From the NCBI GenBank assembly GCA_017935505.1, contig JAGBHM010000033.1, positions 62,001-126,000 of the forward strand: a stretch of 64,000 bases of DNA. Direction: 5' to 3'. The notes beneath the pieces are model-generated. The model was not told the DNA's origin. It was given only the letters and a program-made list of their open reading frames with translations, and searched no databases. The translations under genes were made by a program, and so were the position numbers. Positions 31,595 through 39,195 of the stretch are shown here, piece after piece. This DNA is from Bacteroidales bacterium. GTDB taxonomy: Bacteria > Bacteroidota > Bacteroidia > Bacteroidales > UBA932. Position 1 is the stretch's first letter; each line of letters starts with the position of its first letter.

Positions 31595-33286
31595 TCAAAA
31601 TATCATCTCATCCAGTGTAGCGCCTGCCGGTATCATTGGGAATACATTCTCCTCCTCTTTTACCTGTACCTCGAGGAAATAGGCACCATCTGATTCAAGC
31701 ATCTGTTTTACGCTCTCCTCAATCTCTGAGGGTCTGCTGATTTTTGCAGTTGCAATTCTGTATGATGAAACCAGCTGCTGGAAATCGGGATTGTCGAGGT
31801 GGGTGAATGAGTATCTTCTGTTGAAGAAAAGCTCCTGCCACTGTCTTACCATGCCAAGGAACGAGTTGTTCAAAAGAACTATCTTCACATCTATTCCGCT
31901 CTGCATGATTGTTCCAAGTTCCTGGATATTCATCTGGAAACCGCCGTCTCCGAGGATTGCGATAACCTGCCTGTTAGGATTTCCAACTTTTGCGCCAATG
32001 GCAGCCGGAAGGCCGAATCCCATGGTTCCAAGACCTCCTGATGTTATAAAGCTCTTGTGTTGCCTGAACTTTGAATATCTTGCACTGAACATCTGGTTCT
32101 GTCCCACATCTGTAACTACAATTGCTTCTCCTCCAGTGGCTTCTGTAATCTTTGCAACAACCTGTCCCATTAGGATCTCCTCTGTGCTGTTCAATTTAGG
32201 ATTGAAGATTCTCTTATCCTCTTCTGCCATTAGTTCATGGGCAAAATCAAACCACTCTTTCCTTTCAACGAACTTTATTCTCTTGTTGAGCTCTTCAAGA
32301 ATCTTTCCTGCATCTCCTCTCAATGGAAGGTGGGCTCTTACATTTTTATTTATTTCAGATCTGTCGATCTCAACATGGATAATCTTTGCCTTTGGTGCGT
32401 AACCCTTGATTTCACCAGTTACCCTGTCGCTGAATCTCATGCCCACTGCCATAATCACATCAGCCTCCTGGGTCATTCTATTTGGAGCAATGTTTCCGTG
32501 CATTCCAACGGCTCCTATATAGTTTGGATGGTATGAATTCATCACAGAAACACCCATCAGGGTAGCTGCAACTGGGATATTTCCCTTTTCGCACAACTCT
32601 CTCAATGTCTCATCTGCATTTGCAATTGCAACGCCGTGTCCGGCAATTATCAGCGGCCTTTTTGCGTTGTTGAGCAACTGTGCAGCTTCATCAAGATCCT
32701 CACATTTAACATCAGACTCATTGATTTTTATCTCTTTAATCAGCTCTTCCTTGTTGTAGTTGAACTCGGTCATCTCAACCTGTGCATTCTTTGTGAGGCT
32801 TATTACAACCGGACCAGGTTTTCCGCTTTTTGCTATGTAGAAGGCTTTTGCAATTGTTTCAGGTATTTCACTTGCCTTTGTTACCTGATAGCTCCACTTG
32901 GTAATAGGAAGGGTGATGCTTATCATATCCGCTTCCTGGAAGAAATTTGTGCCGAGTTTATCTGCGTTGACCTGAGCTGTGATGCAGACTACTGGAGTTG
33001 AGTCCATCATGGCATCGGCGATGCCTGTTACAAAATTTGTGGCACCGGGGCCTGCTGTGGCCATACATACTCCAACTTTTCCGGTACTTCTTGCATAACC
33101 TTCGGCTGCATGCACTGCACCCTGCTCGTGTCTTACAAGTATGTGGTTTATTTTATCGGTATAATTATATAAATCGTCATAGAGAGGCATTATTGTTCCG
33201 CCAGGATAACCGAAAATAGTATCAACACCCTCTGCCATCAATGATTGCAACAATGCCGTGGTTCCTCTTAATGTCTTCGTTTCCAT
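31595..33286 (-). CDS. ilvB: Acetolactate synthase large (catalytic) subunit
   Basis: The protein has 563 residues, full length. The thiamine-diphosphate enzyme motifs are GYPGGTIMPLYDDLY near 21-35, HEQGAVHAAEGYARSTG near 54 with the catalytic Glu, and GDGGFQMNIQELGTIMQSGIDVKIVLLNN near 447-475, the ThDP/Mg-binding motif. The FAD-linked middle domain has VAVGMRFSDRVTG. It condenses two pyruvates, or pyruvate and 2-oxobutanoate, at the head of valine/isoleucine synthesis. It is the second gene of the operon, 46 bases after ilvD. Confidence 0.96.
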   Translation of the reverse strand: METKTLRGTTALLQSLMAEGVDTIFGYPGGTIMPLYDDLYNYTDKINHILVRHEQGAVHAAEGYARSTGKVGVCMATAGPGATNFVTGIADAMMDSTPVVCITAQVNADKLGTNFFQEADMISITLPITKWSYQVTKASEIPETIAKAFYIAKSGKPGPVVISLTKNAQVEMTEFNYNKEELIKEIKINESDVKCEDLDEAAQLLNNAKRPLIIAGHGVAIANADETLRELCEKGNIPVAATLMGVSVMNSYHPNYIGAVGMHGNIAPNRMTQEADVIMAVGMRFSDRVTGEIKGYAPKAKIIHVEIDRSEINKNVRAHLPLRGDAGKILEELNKRIKFVERKEWFDFAHELMAEEDKRIFNPKLNSTEEILMGQVVAKITEATGGEAIVVTDVGQNQMFSARYSKFRQHKSFITSGGLGTMGFGLPAAIGAKVGNPNRQVIAILGDGGFQMNIQELGTIMQSGIDVKIVLLNNSFLGMVRQWQELFFNRRYSFTHLDNPDFQQLVSSYRIATAKISRPSEIEESVKQMLESDGAYFLEVQVKEEENVFPMIPAGATLDEMIF

Positions 33287-33332
33287 GATCTGACGTTATT
33301 ATATTTATTTTCTTGAATCCAATTATATATTA

Positions 33333-35156
33333 TTATAGTATCCTTACTGCACCCTTGTCTGCTGATGAAACACTCATTGAGTATGCCTGCAGAGCTTTGC
33401 TTACCACTCTCTCCCTGTTCTTTGGACGGAAGGCATCTTTGCCTCTCTTCTCCATCTCTTCCCTTCTTGCCGCCAGCTCCTGTTCTGGAATGTCAATCTT
33501 TATGGTTCTGCCTGGGATATCTATTTTTATTATATCTCCATCCTCCACGAGTGCTATATTGCCCTCATTTGCAGCCTCTGGAGAGACATGACCGATAGAG
33601 AGTCCAGATGTTCCGCCTGAAAAACGGCCGTCTGTGAGCAATGCACACTCCTTGTCTATCTTCATGCTTTTCAGATATGAGGTGGGGTAGAGCATCTCCT
33701 GCATTCCAGGACCTCCTTTAGGGCCTTCGTACCGTATTACAACCACATTTCCAGCCTTTACCTTTCCTCCAAGAATACCCTCAACAGCCTCTTCTTGCGA
33801 TTCGAATACAACAGCTTTTCCTGTGAATTTGAGGATCTTCTCATCAACTCCGGCTGTTTTTACTATACATCCGTCGGGGGCAAGGTTTCCATAGAGCACT
33901 GCAAGACCTCCATCTTTTGAATAGGCATGGGCAATATCTCTGATACATCCTGATTCTCTGTTTCTGTCGAGCTCTTTATAGTACTCAGATGAGCTTCCCA
34001 ATACTATATTATAATGGTTGCATGGAGCCGACAGATATCTCTGCATCTTCTCCTGAGAGCATTTTGCACTATTTATATCATTTTCCTCAATTGCCTCTTT
34101 GAGAGTTGGGTAATCTACTCGGAAGGTATCTGTATTCAGGAAACCGCCTTTGTTGAGCTCTCCAAGGATTCCCATCACACCACCGGCACGATTCACATCC
34201 TGGATATGGTATTTTGAGTTCGGAGAGACTTTGCACAAAACCGGAATACGCCTCGAAAGTGCGTCAATGTCCTTCATTGTGAAGTCTACACCAGCCTCCT
34301 GTGCAACAGCAAGCAGATGCAATACTGTATTGGTGGAGCCTCCCATTGCTATATCGAGTGCCATGGCATTCATGAAGGCATCTTTTGTAGCGATAGAGCG
34401 CGGAAGTACCTTCTCATTGTCATTAAAATAGTACTCTTTGGCATTTTTTACCACAAGTTCCGCTGCCTTTTTGAATAGTGAAGTTCTGTTGGTATGGGTT
34501 GATAGTATGGTTCCATTTCCAACGAGTGATACGCCTAAAGCCTCTGTAAGACAGTTCATTGAGTTGGCTGTAAACATGCCTGAGCAACATCCGCAAGTAG
34601 GGCATCCTTTTCTCTCAAATTCAAGAAGGTCTTTGTCTGATATAGAAGTGTCGGCACCTTTTACCATAAGGTCTACAAGATCATAATGTTTGCCATCTAT
34701 CTCACCAGCCTCCATAGGACCGCCCGATACAAATACTGCAGGGATATTGAGCCTCATGGCTGCCATAAGCATACCGGGAGTTATTTTGTCGCAGTTTGAT
34801 ATGCAGATCATGGCGTCGGCACAATGGGCGTTGCACATATATTCAACACTGTCGGCAATAAGGTCTCTCGATGGAAGTGAGTAGAGCATTCCATTGTGTC
34901 CCATTGCAATACCGTCGTCAATTGCTATTGTGTTGAATTCTGCAGCAAAACAGCCGTTCTGCTCAATAACCTCTTTTATCTGCTGTCCTATATTGTGAAG
35001 ATGTGTGTGGCCGGGAACAAATTGTGTAAATGAGTTCACGATGGCAATGACCGGTTTTCCGAAATGTTCCTCTTTCATACCGTTGGCTCTCCATAGGGCT
35101 CTGGCTCCTGTCATTTTTCTGCCGGTTACAGACACACTGCTTCTTAGTGGTTTCAT
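33333..35156 (-). CDS. ilvD: Dihydroxy-acid dehydratase
   Basis: The protein has 607 residues from ATG 35156 ([24 protein letters not shown]); an ORF start eight codons earlier lies just beyond the attenuator hairpin and is less typical. Iron-sulfur cysteines are in the [13 protein letters not shown] region near 120 and in [25 protein letters not shown] near 185-209. The C-terminal [23 protein letters not shown] motif is intact. It dehydrates dihydroxy acids to 2-oxoacids. It is the first gene of the ilv operon and is preceded by the leader-peptide attenuator at 35179-35386. Confidence 0.95.
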   Translation of the reverse strand: MKPLRSSVSVTGRKMTGARALWRANGMKEEHFGKPVIAIVNSFTQFVPGHTHLHNIGQQIKEVIEQNGCFAAEFNTIAIDDGIAMGHNGMLYSLPSRDLIADSVEYMCNAHCADAMICISNCDKITPGMLMAAMRLNIPAVFVSGGPMEAGEIDGKHYDLVDLMVKGADTSISDKDLLEFERKGCPTCGCCSGMFTANSMNCLTEALGVSLVGNGTILSTHTNRTSLFKKAAELVVKNAKEYYFNDNEKVLPRSIATKDAFMNAMALDIAMGGSTNTVLHLLAVAQEAGVDFTMKDIDALSRRIPVLCKVSPNSKYHIQDVNRAGGVMGILGELNKGGFLNTDTFRVDYPTLKEAIEENDINSAKCSQEKMQRYLSAPCNHYNIVLGSSSEYYKELDRNRESGCIRDIAHAYSKDGGLAVLYGNLAPDGCIVKTAGVDEKILKFTGKAVVFESQEEAVEGILGGKVKAGNVVVIRYEGPKGGPGMQEMLYPTSYLKSMKIDKECALLTDGRFSGGTSGLSIGHVSPEAANEGNIALVEDGDIIKIDIPGRTIKIDIPEQELAARREEMEKRGKDAFRPKNRERVVSKALQAYSMSVSSADKGAVRIL

Positions 35157-35178
35157 ATTATTATTTGTTAATGTGTTC

Positions 35179-35216
35179 AAAAAAAAACTTGCTTAATGTT
35201 GAATCCATTAAGCAAG
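35179..35216 (-). terminator. Attenuator terminator hairpin (segments 3 and 4) of the ilv operon
   Basis: On the minus strand CTTGCTTAATG (35216-35206), a 7-base loop GATTCAA, and CATTAAGCAAG (35198-35188) form a perfect 11-base stem followed immediately by nine T (35187-35179). It lies between the leader ORF and ilvD, 22 bases before the ilvD start, with no gene ending before it. Its position and strength make it a transcription attenuator rather than an operon-end terminator. Confidence 0.92.
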
Positions 35217-35247
35217 CTTTAAAAGTTATTATAATGGATTCCAAATC
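35201..35247 (-). promoter_or_regulatory. Antiterminator region of the ilv attenuator (segments 2 and 3)
   Basis: On the minus strand segment 2, GAATCCATTA (35241-35232), is perfectly complementary over 10 bases to segment 3, TAATGGATTC (35210-35201). Segment 3 is the end of the terminator's 5' arm plus its loop, so 2:3 pairing excludes the terminator. Segment 2 extends upstream as GATTTGGAAT (35247-35238), which pairs over 10 bases with ATTCCAAATC at the start of the leader ORF (35382-35373, segment 1). Confidence 0.85.
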
Positions 35248-35248
35248 A

Positions 35249-35386
35249 CTATTGAATAATAATGACGTTCAGGACCACCACGATAATAATGACAGACACC
35301 AGCCCGATATTGCCTATCGGACGGATCATGCCACTAATGGCGTTTCTCCTGATGTTATTATTGCAATATGAAGATTTGGAATTCAT
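35249..35386 (-). CDS. Branched-chain amino acid leader peptide (ilvL-like)
   Basis: The ORF has 45 codons from ATG 35386 to TAG 35251-35249. The last 22 codons contain eight Ile, six Val and two Leu codons, including runs VIIIVVVL (32-39) and VIII (41-44). This is the composition of control codons in E. coli ilv leader peptides. A shorter form from the ATG at codon 20 (35329) would keep all the control codons. An upstream ATG at 35437 lies beyond the probable promoter. The stop codon lies 8 bases before segment 2 of the attenuator, so a ribosome that finishes would cover that segment. Translation of this peptide is inferred from arrangement only; it was not named by homology. Confidence 0.82.
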   Translation of the reverse strand: MNSKSSYCNNNIRRNAISGMIRPIGNIGLVSVIIIVVVLNVIIIQ

Positions 35387-35411
35387 CTCTGTTTCATTCT
35401 CAAAAGCGGAA

Positions 35412-35419
35412 CAAATGTA
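35412..35419 (-). promoter_or_regulatory. -7 promoter box of the ilv leader transcript
   Basis: The minus strand reads TACATTTG, an exact TAnnTTTG match, 26 bases upstream of the leader ATG. The expected transcription start is about 35405. No clear TTTG is seen at the -33 position. The stretch 35420-35624 is very AT-rich and holds no gene. Confidence 0.6.
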
Positions 35420-35624
35420 TAAATAAAATTCTATCATTGTAACACTTTTTTCAAAAAAATAATTTATAAAAATCTGACATATAAGTTTATATAAATCAGT
35501 TTTTGCAAATAAAAATTTTATTCAAAGTTGCTATTTTTTTAATAACATTTAAAATTGTTATTATTTGTTGATATTTTCTAATGAATTGAAAGTTGTAAAA
35601 AGTGCAAAAATTCTCCAAAATTTG

Positions 35625-35632
35625 TATATTTG
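35625..35632 (+). promoter_or_regulatory. -7 promoter box of the acetyltransferase gene
   Basis: TATATTTG matches TAnnTTTG exactly and lies 24 bases before ATG 35657. This supports that start over the upstream in-frame start at 35630, which lies inside the box. Confidence 0.55.
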
Positions 35633-35656
35633 TCATCCTTTGTTACAATATATGGT

Positions 35657-36166
35657 ATGAAAACTGAAATTGTTCATGTGAAGTCAGCTTCTGAAATTGA
35701 GCAGGTGGCAGCTATAGCAGGCCAGGTATGGAGAGAGCATTACTCATCCATCCTCACTACGGGGCAGATTGAGTATATGCTTGAGAGATTTCAGTCGGTT
35801 GAAGCTGTTTCTGAGCAGATTGCAAAAGGGGGATACCAATATTATCTGCTTGGTAACGGAGATGAAAATTTCGGATATTTTGCAATAAAGCAGGAGGGGG
35901 AGTCGCTCTTTTTGAGCAAGTACTATATGCAGAAATGCTACAGGGGAAGAGGGTATGCCTCTGCTGGTTTTGATTTTATAGAGAAATTTGCAGCCGGCAG
36001 GGCTCTTGCATCGGTGTGGCTTACTGTAAACAAGGGAAATGAAAAAAGTATTTCCATTTATAAGCACAGGGGATATGTGATTGTGAAAGAGCAGGTGGCG
36101 GATATAGGGAATGGTTTTGTGATGGATGATTATATAATGGAAAAGAGAATCGAAACCAAATTATAA
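35657..36166 (+). CDS. GNAT-family N-acetyltransferase
   Basis: The protein has 169 residues from ATG 35657. The GNAT fold is visible: N-terminal VAAIAGQVWREHYSSILTTGQIEYMLERF near 16-45, the beta4 strand LFLSKYYMQKCYRGRGYASAGFDFIEKFA near 85-115 with the acetyl-CoA pyrophosphate loop RGRGYA, and WLTVNKGNEKSISIYKHRGYVIV near 125-147. It transfers an acetyl group from acetyl-CoA to an amine, commonly a ribosomal or other protein N-terminus, an antibiotic or a small metabolite; the substrate is unknown. It precedes the DUF47 gene by 24 bases. Confidence 0.85.
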   Translation: MKTEIVHVKSASEIEQVAAIAGQVWREHYSSILTTGQIEYMLERFQSVEAVSEQIAKGGYQYYLLGNGDENFGYFAIKQEGESLFLSKYYMQKCYRGRGYASAGFDFIEKFAAGRALASVWLTVNKGNEKSISIYKHRGYVIVKEQVADIGNGFVMDDYIMEKRIETKL

Positions 36167-36190
36167 CTTGATATAACTTAGACCGGAACT

Positions 36191-36841
36191 ATGAAATTAT
36201 CCAAGATTTTTCCGTTTTTGTACCGGAAGGATAAGGTACTTTATCCTTTGTTCATCAATCAGGCTACCGTTGTTGAAAATGCAGCCAAATTGCTTGTCAA
36301 CCTCCTGAAGGCAGAGTCGTATGACGAAAGAAACGAACTCTGCAAGCAGATAAAGGCGTGTGAGTCCCAAGGCGATTCAATTGCAACTCAAATATTTGAG
36401 ACATTATACAAAACAAAACGAATCACTTTCGACAGGGTTGATATACAGCAACTTGCCTCGATGATTGAGTCTTTCCTCGACCTTATCCATGATTCAGCAA
36501 AGAAACTGGTTATATACCATCCGAAGCATATCGATCATGTCTGGGTGGAGATTGGTGAGTCGATCCAAGAGGATGCAAAGATAATTACCGGTATTATAAA
36601 AGAGTTGGGCAATCTTGATGAAAAGGCCAAATTCCTGATGCAGAAGTGTTATACCATAAAGGAGATTGAGCACGAAGTGGACGATCTGTATGAGTGCTAC
36701 ATGAGCAATCTCTTTGAAGTTGAAAAAGATTCGATAGAGATTACCAAAAACAAGAATATTATAGAGACTTTGGAGGATACTACCGATATGGCCAAGGAGA
36801 TTGCCGACGGTATCAAGACCATTATTGTGAAATTGGCATAG
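36191..36841 (+). CDS. DUF47-family PhoU-like protein
   Basis: The protein has 216 residues, all-helical as in PhoU-like DUF47 proteins: FPLFINQATVVENAAKLLVNLLK-type first helix near 15-40, then CKQIKACESQGDSIATQIFETLYKTKRITFDRVDIQQLASMIESFLDLIHDSAKKLVIYHP near 57-117, and EIEHEVDDLYECYMSNLFEVEKD near 158-180. The paired E-x-x-G-D / E-x-E-x-D motifs can bind metals. Members are usually partners of low-affinity phosphate transporters (Pit), but none lies next to it here. A strong bidirectional terminator follows. Confidence 0.88.
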   Translation: MKLSKIFPFLYRKDKVLYPLFINQATVVENAAKLLVNLLKAESYDERNELCKQIKACESQGDSIATQIFETLYKTKRITFDRVDIQQLASMIESFLDLIHDSAKKLVIYHPKHIDHVWVEIGESIQEDAKIITGIIKELGNLDEKAKFLMQKCYTIKEIEHEVDDLYECYMSNLFEVEKDSIEITKNKNIIETLEDTTDMAKEIADGIKTIIVKLA

Positions 36842-36877
36842 ATGCCGATATTCTGATAGAGTCCCAATTTATAAAAG

Positions 36878-36915
36878 AAACGGCTGGAGGGCATTTGCAC
36901 CTCCGGCCGTTTTTC
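36878..36915 (+). terminator. Terminator between the DUF47 and DUF362 genes (works on both strands)
   Basis: A 13-base stem (36878-36890 with 36900-36912, one G-U pair) has a 9-base loop and is followed by TTTTT on the plus strand. On the minus strand the stem leads into TTTCTTTTAT, so it probably ends both convergent genes. Confidence 0.85.
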
Positions 36916-36938
36916 CTTTTGCGATACATCATTCAGGA

Positions 36939-38078
36939 TTACACTGTCACCAGCTCATACTCTCTGCTGCCCAGACCGATTTCCTGAGCATATCTGAGGC
37001 CCGCTTCCCAATCGGTATCAGGATGGATGATCTTGAACTTGTCTTCATTCTCTTCCTCTGTGCAATGATTGTGGCAGCTGCATGGCTCGTGATCTTTTTG
37101 GATCCATCCGTTGATGGCAGGAGCACTATTTACCATATCTGCACATGCCTGATCGAGCGCAACAGGGTCGAATGAGGCCATCATGCCAAGATCAGGAACT
37201 ATTGCAATGTCGTTGTGACCCCAGCAGTCGCACTCCGGAGAGACATTCATTACCAGGCTGATATGGAAGTTAGGTTTGTCCTTCAGAACAGCTTTGGTGT
37301 ATTCTGCAATCTTATAGTTGAGTACCTCTGAGGTATCCCACTCTGCAAGAACAGCCCCTTCATATTGGCACAGGGCCACGCATTGTCCGCATCCTACACA
37401 TTTTGAGTAGTCTATCACCGCTTTTCTGTCGGGGCCAACTGTTATTGCACCATGGTTGCAGTTCTTTTCACAGATTTTGCAGCCGATGCATTTTTCTCTA
37501 TTAACCTTCGGCTGTGATGATGAGTGGAGTTCAAGCTTGCCCGCTATGCTGGCACATCCCATTCCGAGATTTTTGAGGGCACCTCCGAAACCGGCCTGCT
37601 CATGTCCTTTGAAGTGGTTTATACTTATTATAATGTCTGCATCAGCAACAGCCTGTCCTATTTTTGGAGCAGGACAATATTTTGCATCTTCAATAGGAAT
37701 TGCTGCGTAATTGGTACCTTTAAGGCCGTCGGCAATGATTACATTACAATTTACCTGAATGGGGTTGAAACCATTTACCATAGCACTGCGCAGGTGGTCT
37801 ACAGCATTGTCGCGCCTGCCTTTGTAAAGGGTATTGGAATCTGTAAGGAATGTCTTTGCCCCCATTGAGTTTAGAAGATCAACAACTGTTGCAACATAGT
37901 TCGGTCTGATATAGGCCATATTTCCAGGCTCACCGAAGTGCAGCTTTACTGCGGTGTATTGCCCCTCAAAATTGATCTTCTCTATACCCGCAGCCTTTAC
38001 AAGGTTACGCAGTTTTTTCAGAAGGCTCATTCCTGGTTTTGTACGCAGGTTTGTGTAGAATACTTTTGATTTTTCCAT
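36939..38078 (-). CDS. DUF362 ferredoxin-domain protein
   Basis: The protein has 379 residues. The DUF362 N-terminal part (about 1-190) has AVKLHFGEPGNMAYIRP near 43 and INHFKGHEQAGFGGALKNLGMGCA near 150-174. Two 4Fe-4S motifs follow: CIGCKICEKNCNHGAI near 195-212 and CVGCGQCVALCQYEG near 225-240, each with the CxxCxxCxxxC pattern. The C-terminal part resumes the DUF362 fold (DCWGHNDIAIVPDLGMMASFDPVALDQACADM), and a Cys/His cluster (HEPCSCHNHC) near 333 may bind a further metal. It is cytoplasmic and probably an iron-sulfur electron-transfer protein of unknown partner. Confidence 0.88.
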   Translation of the reverse strand: MEKSKVFYTNLRTKPGMSLLKKLRNLVKAAGIEKINFEGQYTAVKLHFGEPGNMAYIRPNYVATVVDLLNSMGAKTFLTDSNTLYKGRRDNAVDHLRSAMVNGFNPIQVNCNVIIADGLKGTNYAAIPIEDAKYCPAPKIGQAVADADIIISINHFKGHEQAGFGGALKNLGMGCASIAGKLELHSSSQPKVNREKCIGCKICEKNCNHGAITVGPDRKAVIDYSKCVGCGQCVALCQYEGAVLAEWDTSEVLNYKIAEYTKAVLKDKPNFHISLVMNVSPECDCWGHNDIAIVPDLGMMASFDPVALDQACADMVNSAPAINGWIQKDHEPCSCHNHCTEEENEDKFKIIHPDTDWEAGLRYAQEIGLGSREYELVTV

Positions 38079-38109
38079 TTCTGCTGGTTCAATTCGTGTA
38101 TCGTAAATT

Positions 38110-39093
38110 TTATAGAGGGAATGTCTCGCTTATAGGGAAGAGGCCGAACAATCCTCCGGTGTGGATGAACAGGATATTATCCTCTTTGCTGATATTTCCA
38201 CCAGGCTGGAGCTCGTTATATACACCGTACATTGCTTTTCCTGTGTATACAGGGTCGAGTATAATTGCCTCCTGTCTTGCAAATTTCTTTATGAACTCAA
38301 GTTCTTCTGGACGGCTCAGTGCATATCCTATACCCACATATTTGTCATTAATTTCGATATTTCCTCTGTTCAGAACCTCCTCTTTATGCTCAGGAAGGTA
38401 TTGGAGTGCCTCTGTGGCAATATCCTGTGCAATATTTGTAAAGTATTCTGTATCATCACATACTGCCATTCCGATAATTCTCTTGCCCAGTTTCTTAACT
38501 TCATTTGCAAGGTAGAGTCCGGCGTATGTTCCGCCTGAACCGGTAGCCACCACTATAGTGTTGAATGTGATTCCCATCTCTTTCTCTTGCTTGAGAATCT
38601 CTTCCATACAGTTGTAGTATCCAAGGGTGCCTATTGCATTGGAAGCTCCTTCAGGTATTATGTATGGTTTGTATCCCTGTTTTCTGTACTCCTCTGCCAT
38701 TGCCTCCATGATTTCGCCTCTATGTTTGCTGTACTCTTCGCGGGTGCAGAATTTTACATCGGCACCAAGAAGTTTGTCGAGGAAATAGTTGCCGGTTACA
38801 GGAGGTGTATCTGAAATGCGCAGCAAGACTGCCGATTTCATGCCGAGCAAAGTTGCTGCAACAACAGTTGCCCTGCAGTGATTCGACTGTATACCTCCAC
38901 ATGTAATTAGCAGATCACATCCTTTTGCAAGGGCATCTTTTGTGAGATACTCCAGTTTTCTGATCTTGTTTCCAGAAATCTCACTTCCGGTATGATCATC
39001 TCTTTTTATATATATGTTGGCGCCCAATTCTTTTGAAAACCGTTCTAGTTTCTGAATTTTTGTAGGAAGATTTGCAATGTTGAATTTTTCCAT
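38110..39093 (-). CDS. D-cysteine desulfhydrase / ACC-deaminase family PLP enzyme
   Basis: The protein has 327 residues from ATG 39093 (MEKFNIANLPTKIQKLERFSKEL); an ORF start eleven codons earlier is less likely. The PLP lysine is in SGNKIRKLEYL near 39-49. The family marker GGIQSNHCRATVVAATLLG is near 66, the phosphate loop VATGSGGTYAGLY is near 180 and HTGGLFGLFP is at the C-terminus. Members of this fold degrade D-cysteine to pyruvate, H2S and ammonia or open 1-aminocyclopropane-1-carboxylate; the former is likelier in gut-type bacteria. It is divergent from the large amidase gene, with overlapping promoters. Confidence 0.88.
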   Translation of the reverse strand: MEKFNIANLPTKIQKLERFSKELGANIYIKRDDHTGSEISGNKIRKLEYLTKDALAKGCDLLITCGGIQSNHCRATVVAATLLGMKSAVLLRISDTPPVTGNYFLDKLLGADVKFCTREEYSKHRGEIMEAMAEEYRKQGYKPYIIPEGASNAIGTLGYYNCMEEILKQEKEMGITFNTIVVATGSGGTYAGLYLANEVKKLGKRIIGMAVCDDTEYFTNIAQDIATEALQYLPEHKEEVLNRGNIEINDKYVGIGYALSRPEELEFIKKFARQEAIILDPVYTGKAMYGVYNELQPGGNISKEDNILFIHTGGLFGLFPISETFPL

Positions 39094-39123
39094 AGCTGTT
39101 AAAATTTTGAGATTACTATCACA

Positions 39124-39156
39124 CAAAAATAACCCAATTTTAGTACTTTTGCCAAA
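39124..39156 (-). promoter_or_regulatory. Promoter of the D-cysteine desulfhydrase family gene
   Basis: On the minus strand TTTG (39156-39153), a 21-base spacer and TATTTTTG (39131-39124) fit the Bacteroidota consensus. Confidence 0.65.
39144..39151 (+). promoter_or_regulatory. -7 promoter box of the amidase gene
   Basis: TACTTTTG matches TAnnTTTG and ends 44 bases before ATG 39196. It lies inside the spacer of the divergent promoter, so the two promoters probably compete. Confidence 0.5.
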
Positions 39157-39195
39157 ATTTCTTGTTAAGAATCAAATATTAGAAATTATAATACT

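Noticed and set aside
35387..35437. 17-codon N-terminal extension of the ilv leader ORF from ATG 35437
   Set aside because: The extension crosses the TACATTTG promoter box, so it would not be transcribed from that promoter; the ATG at 35386 is preferred.
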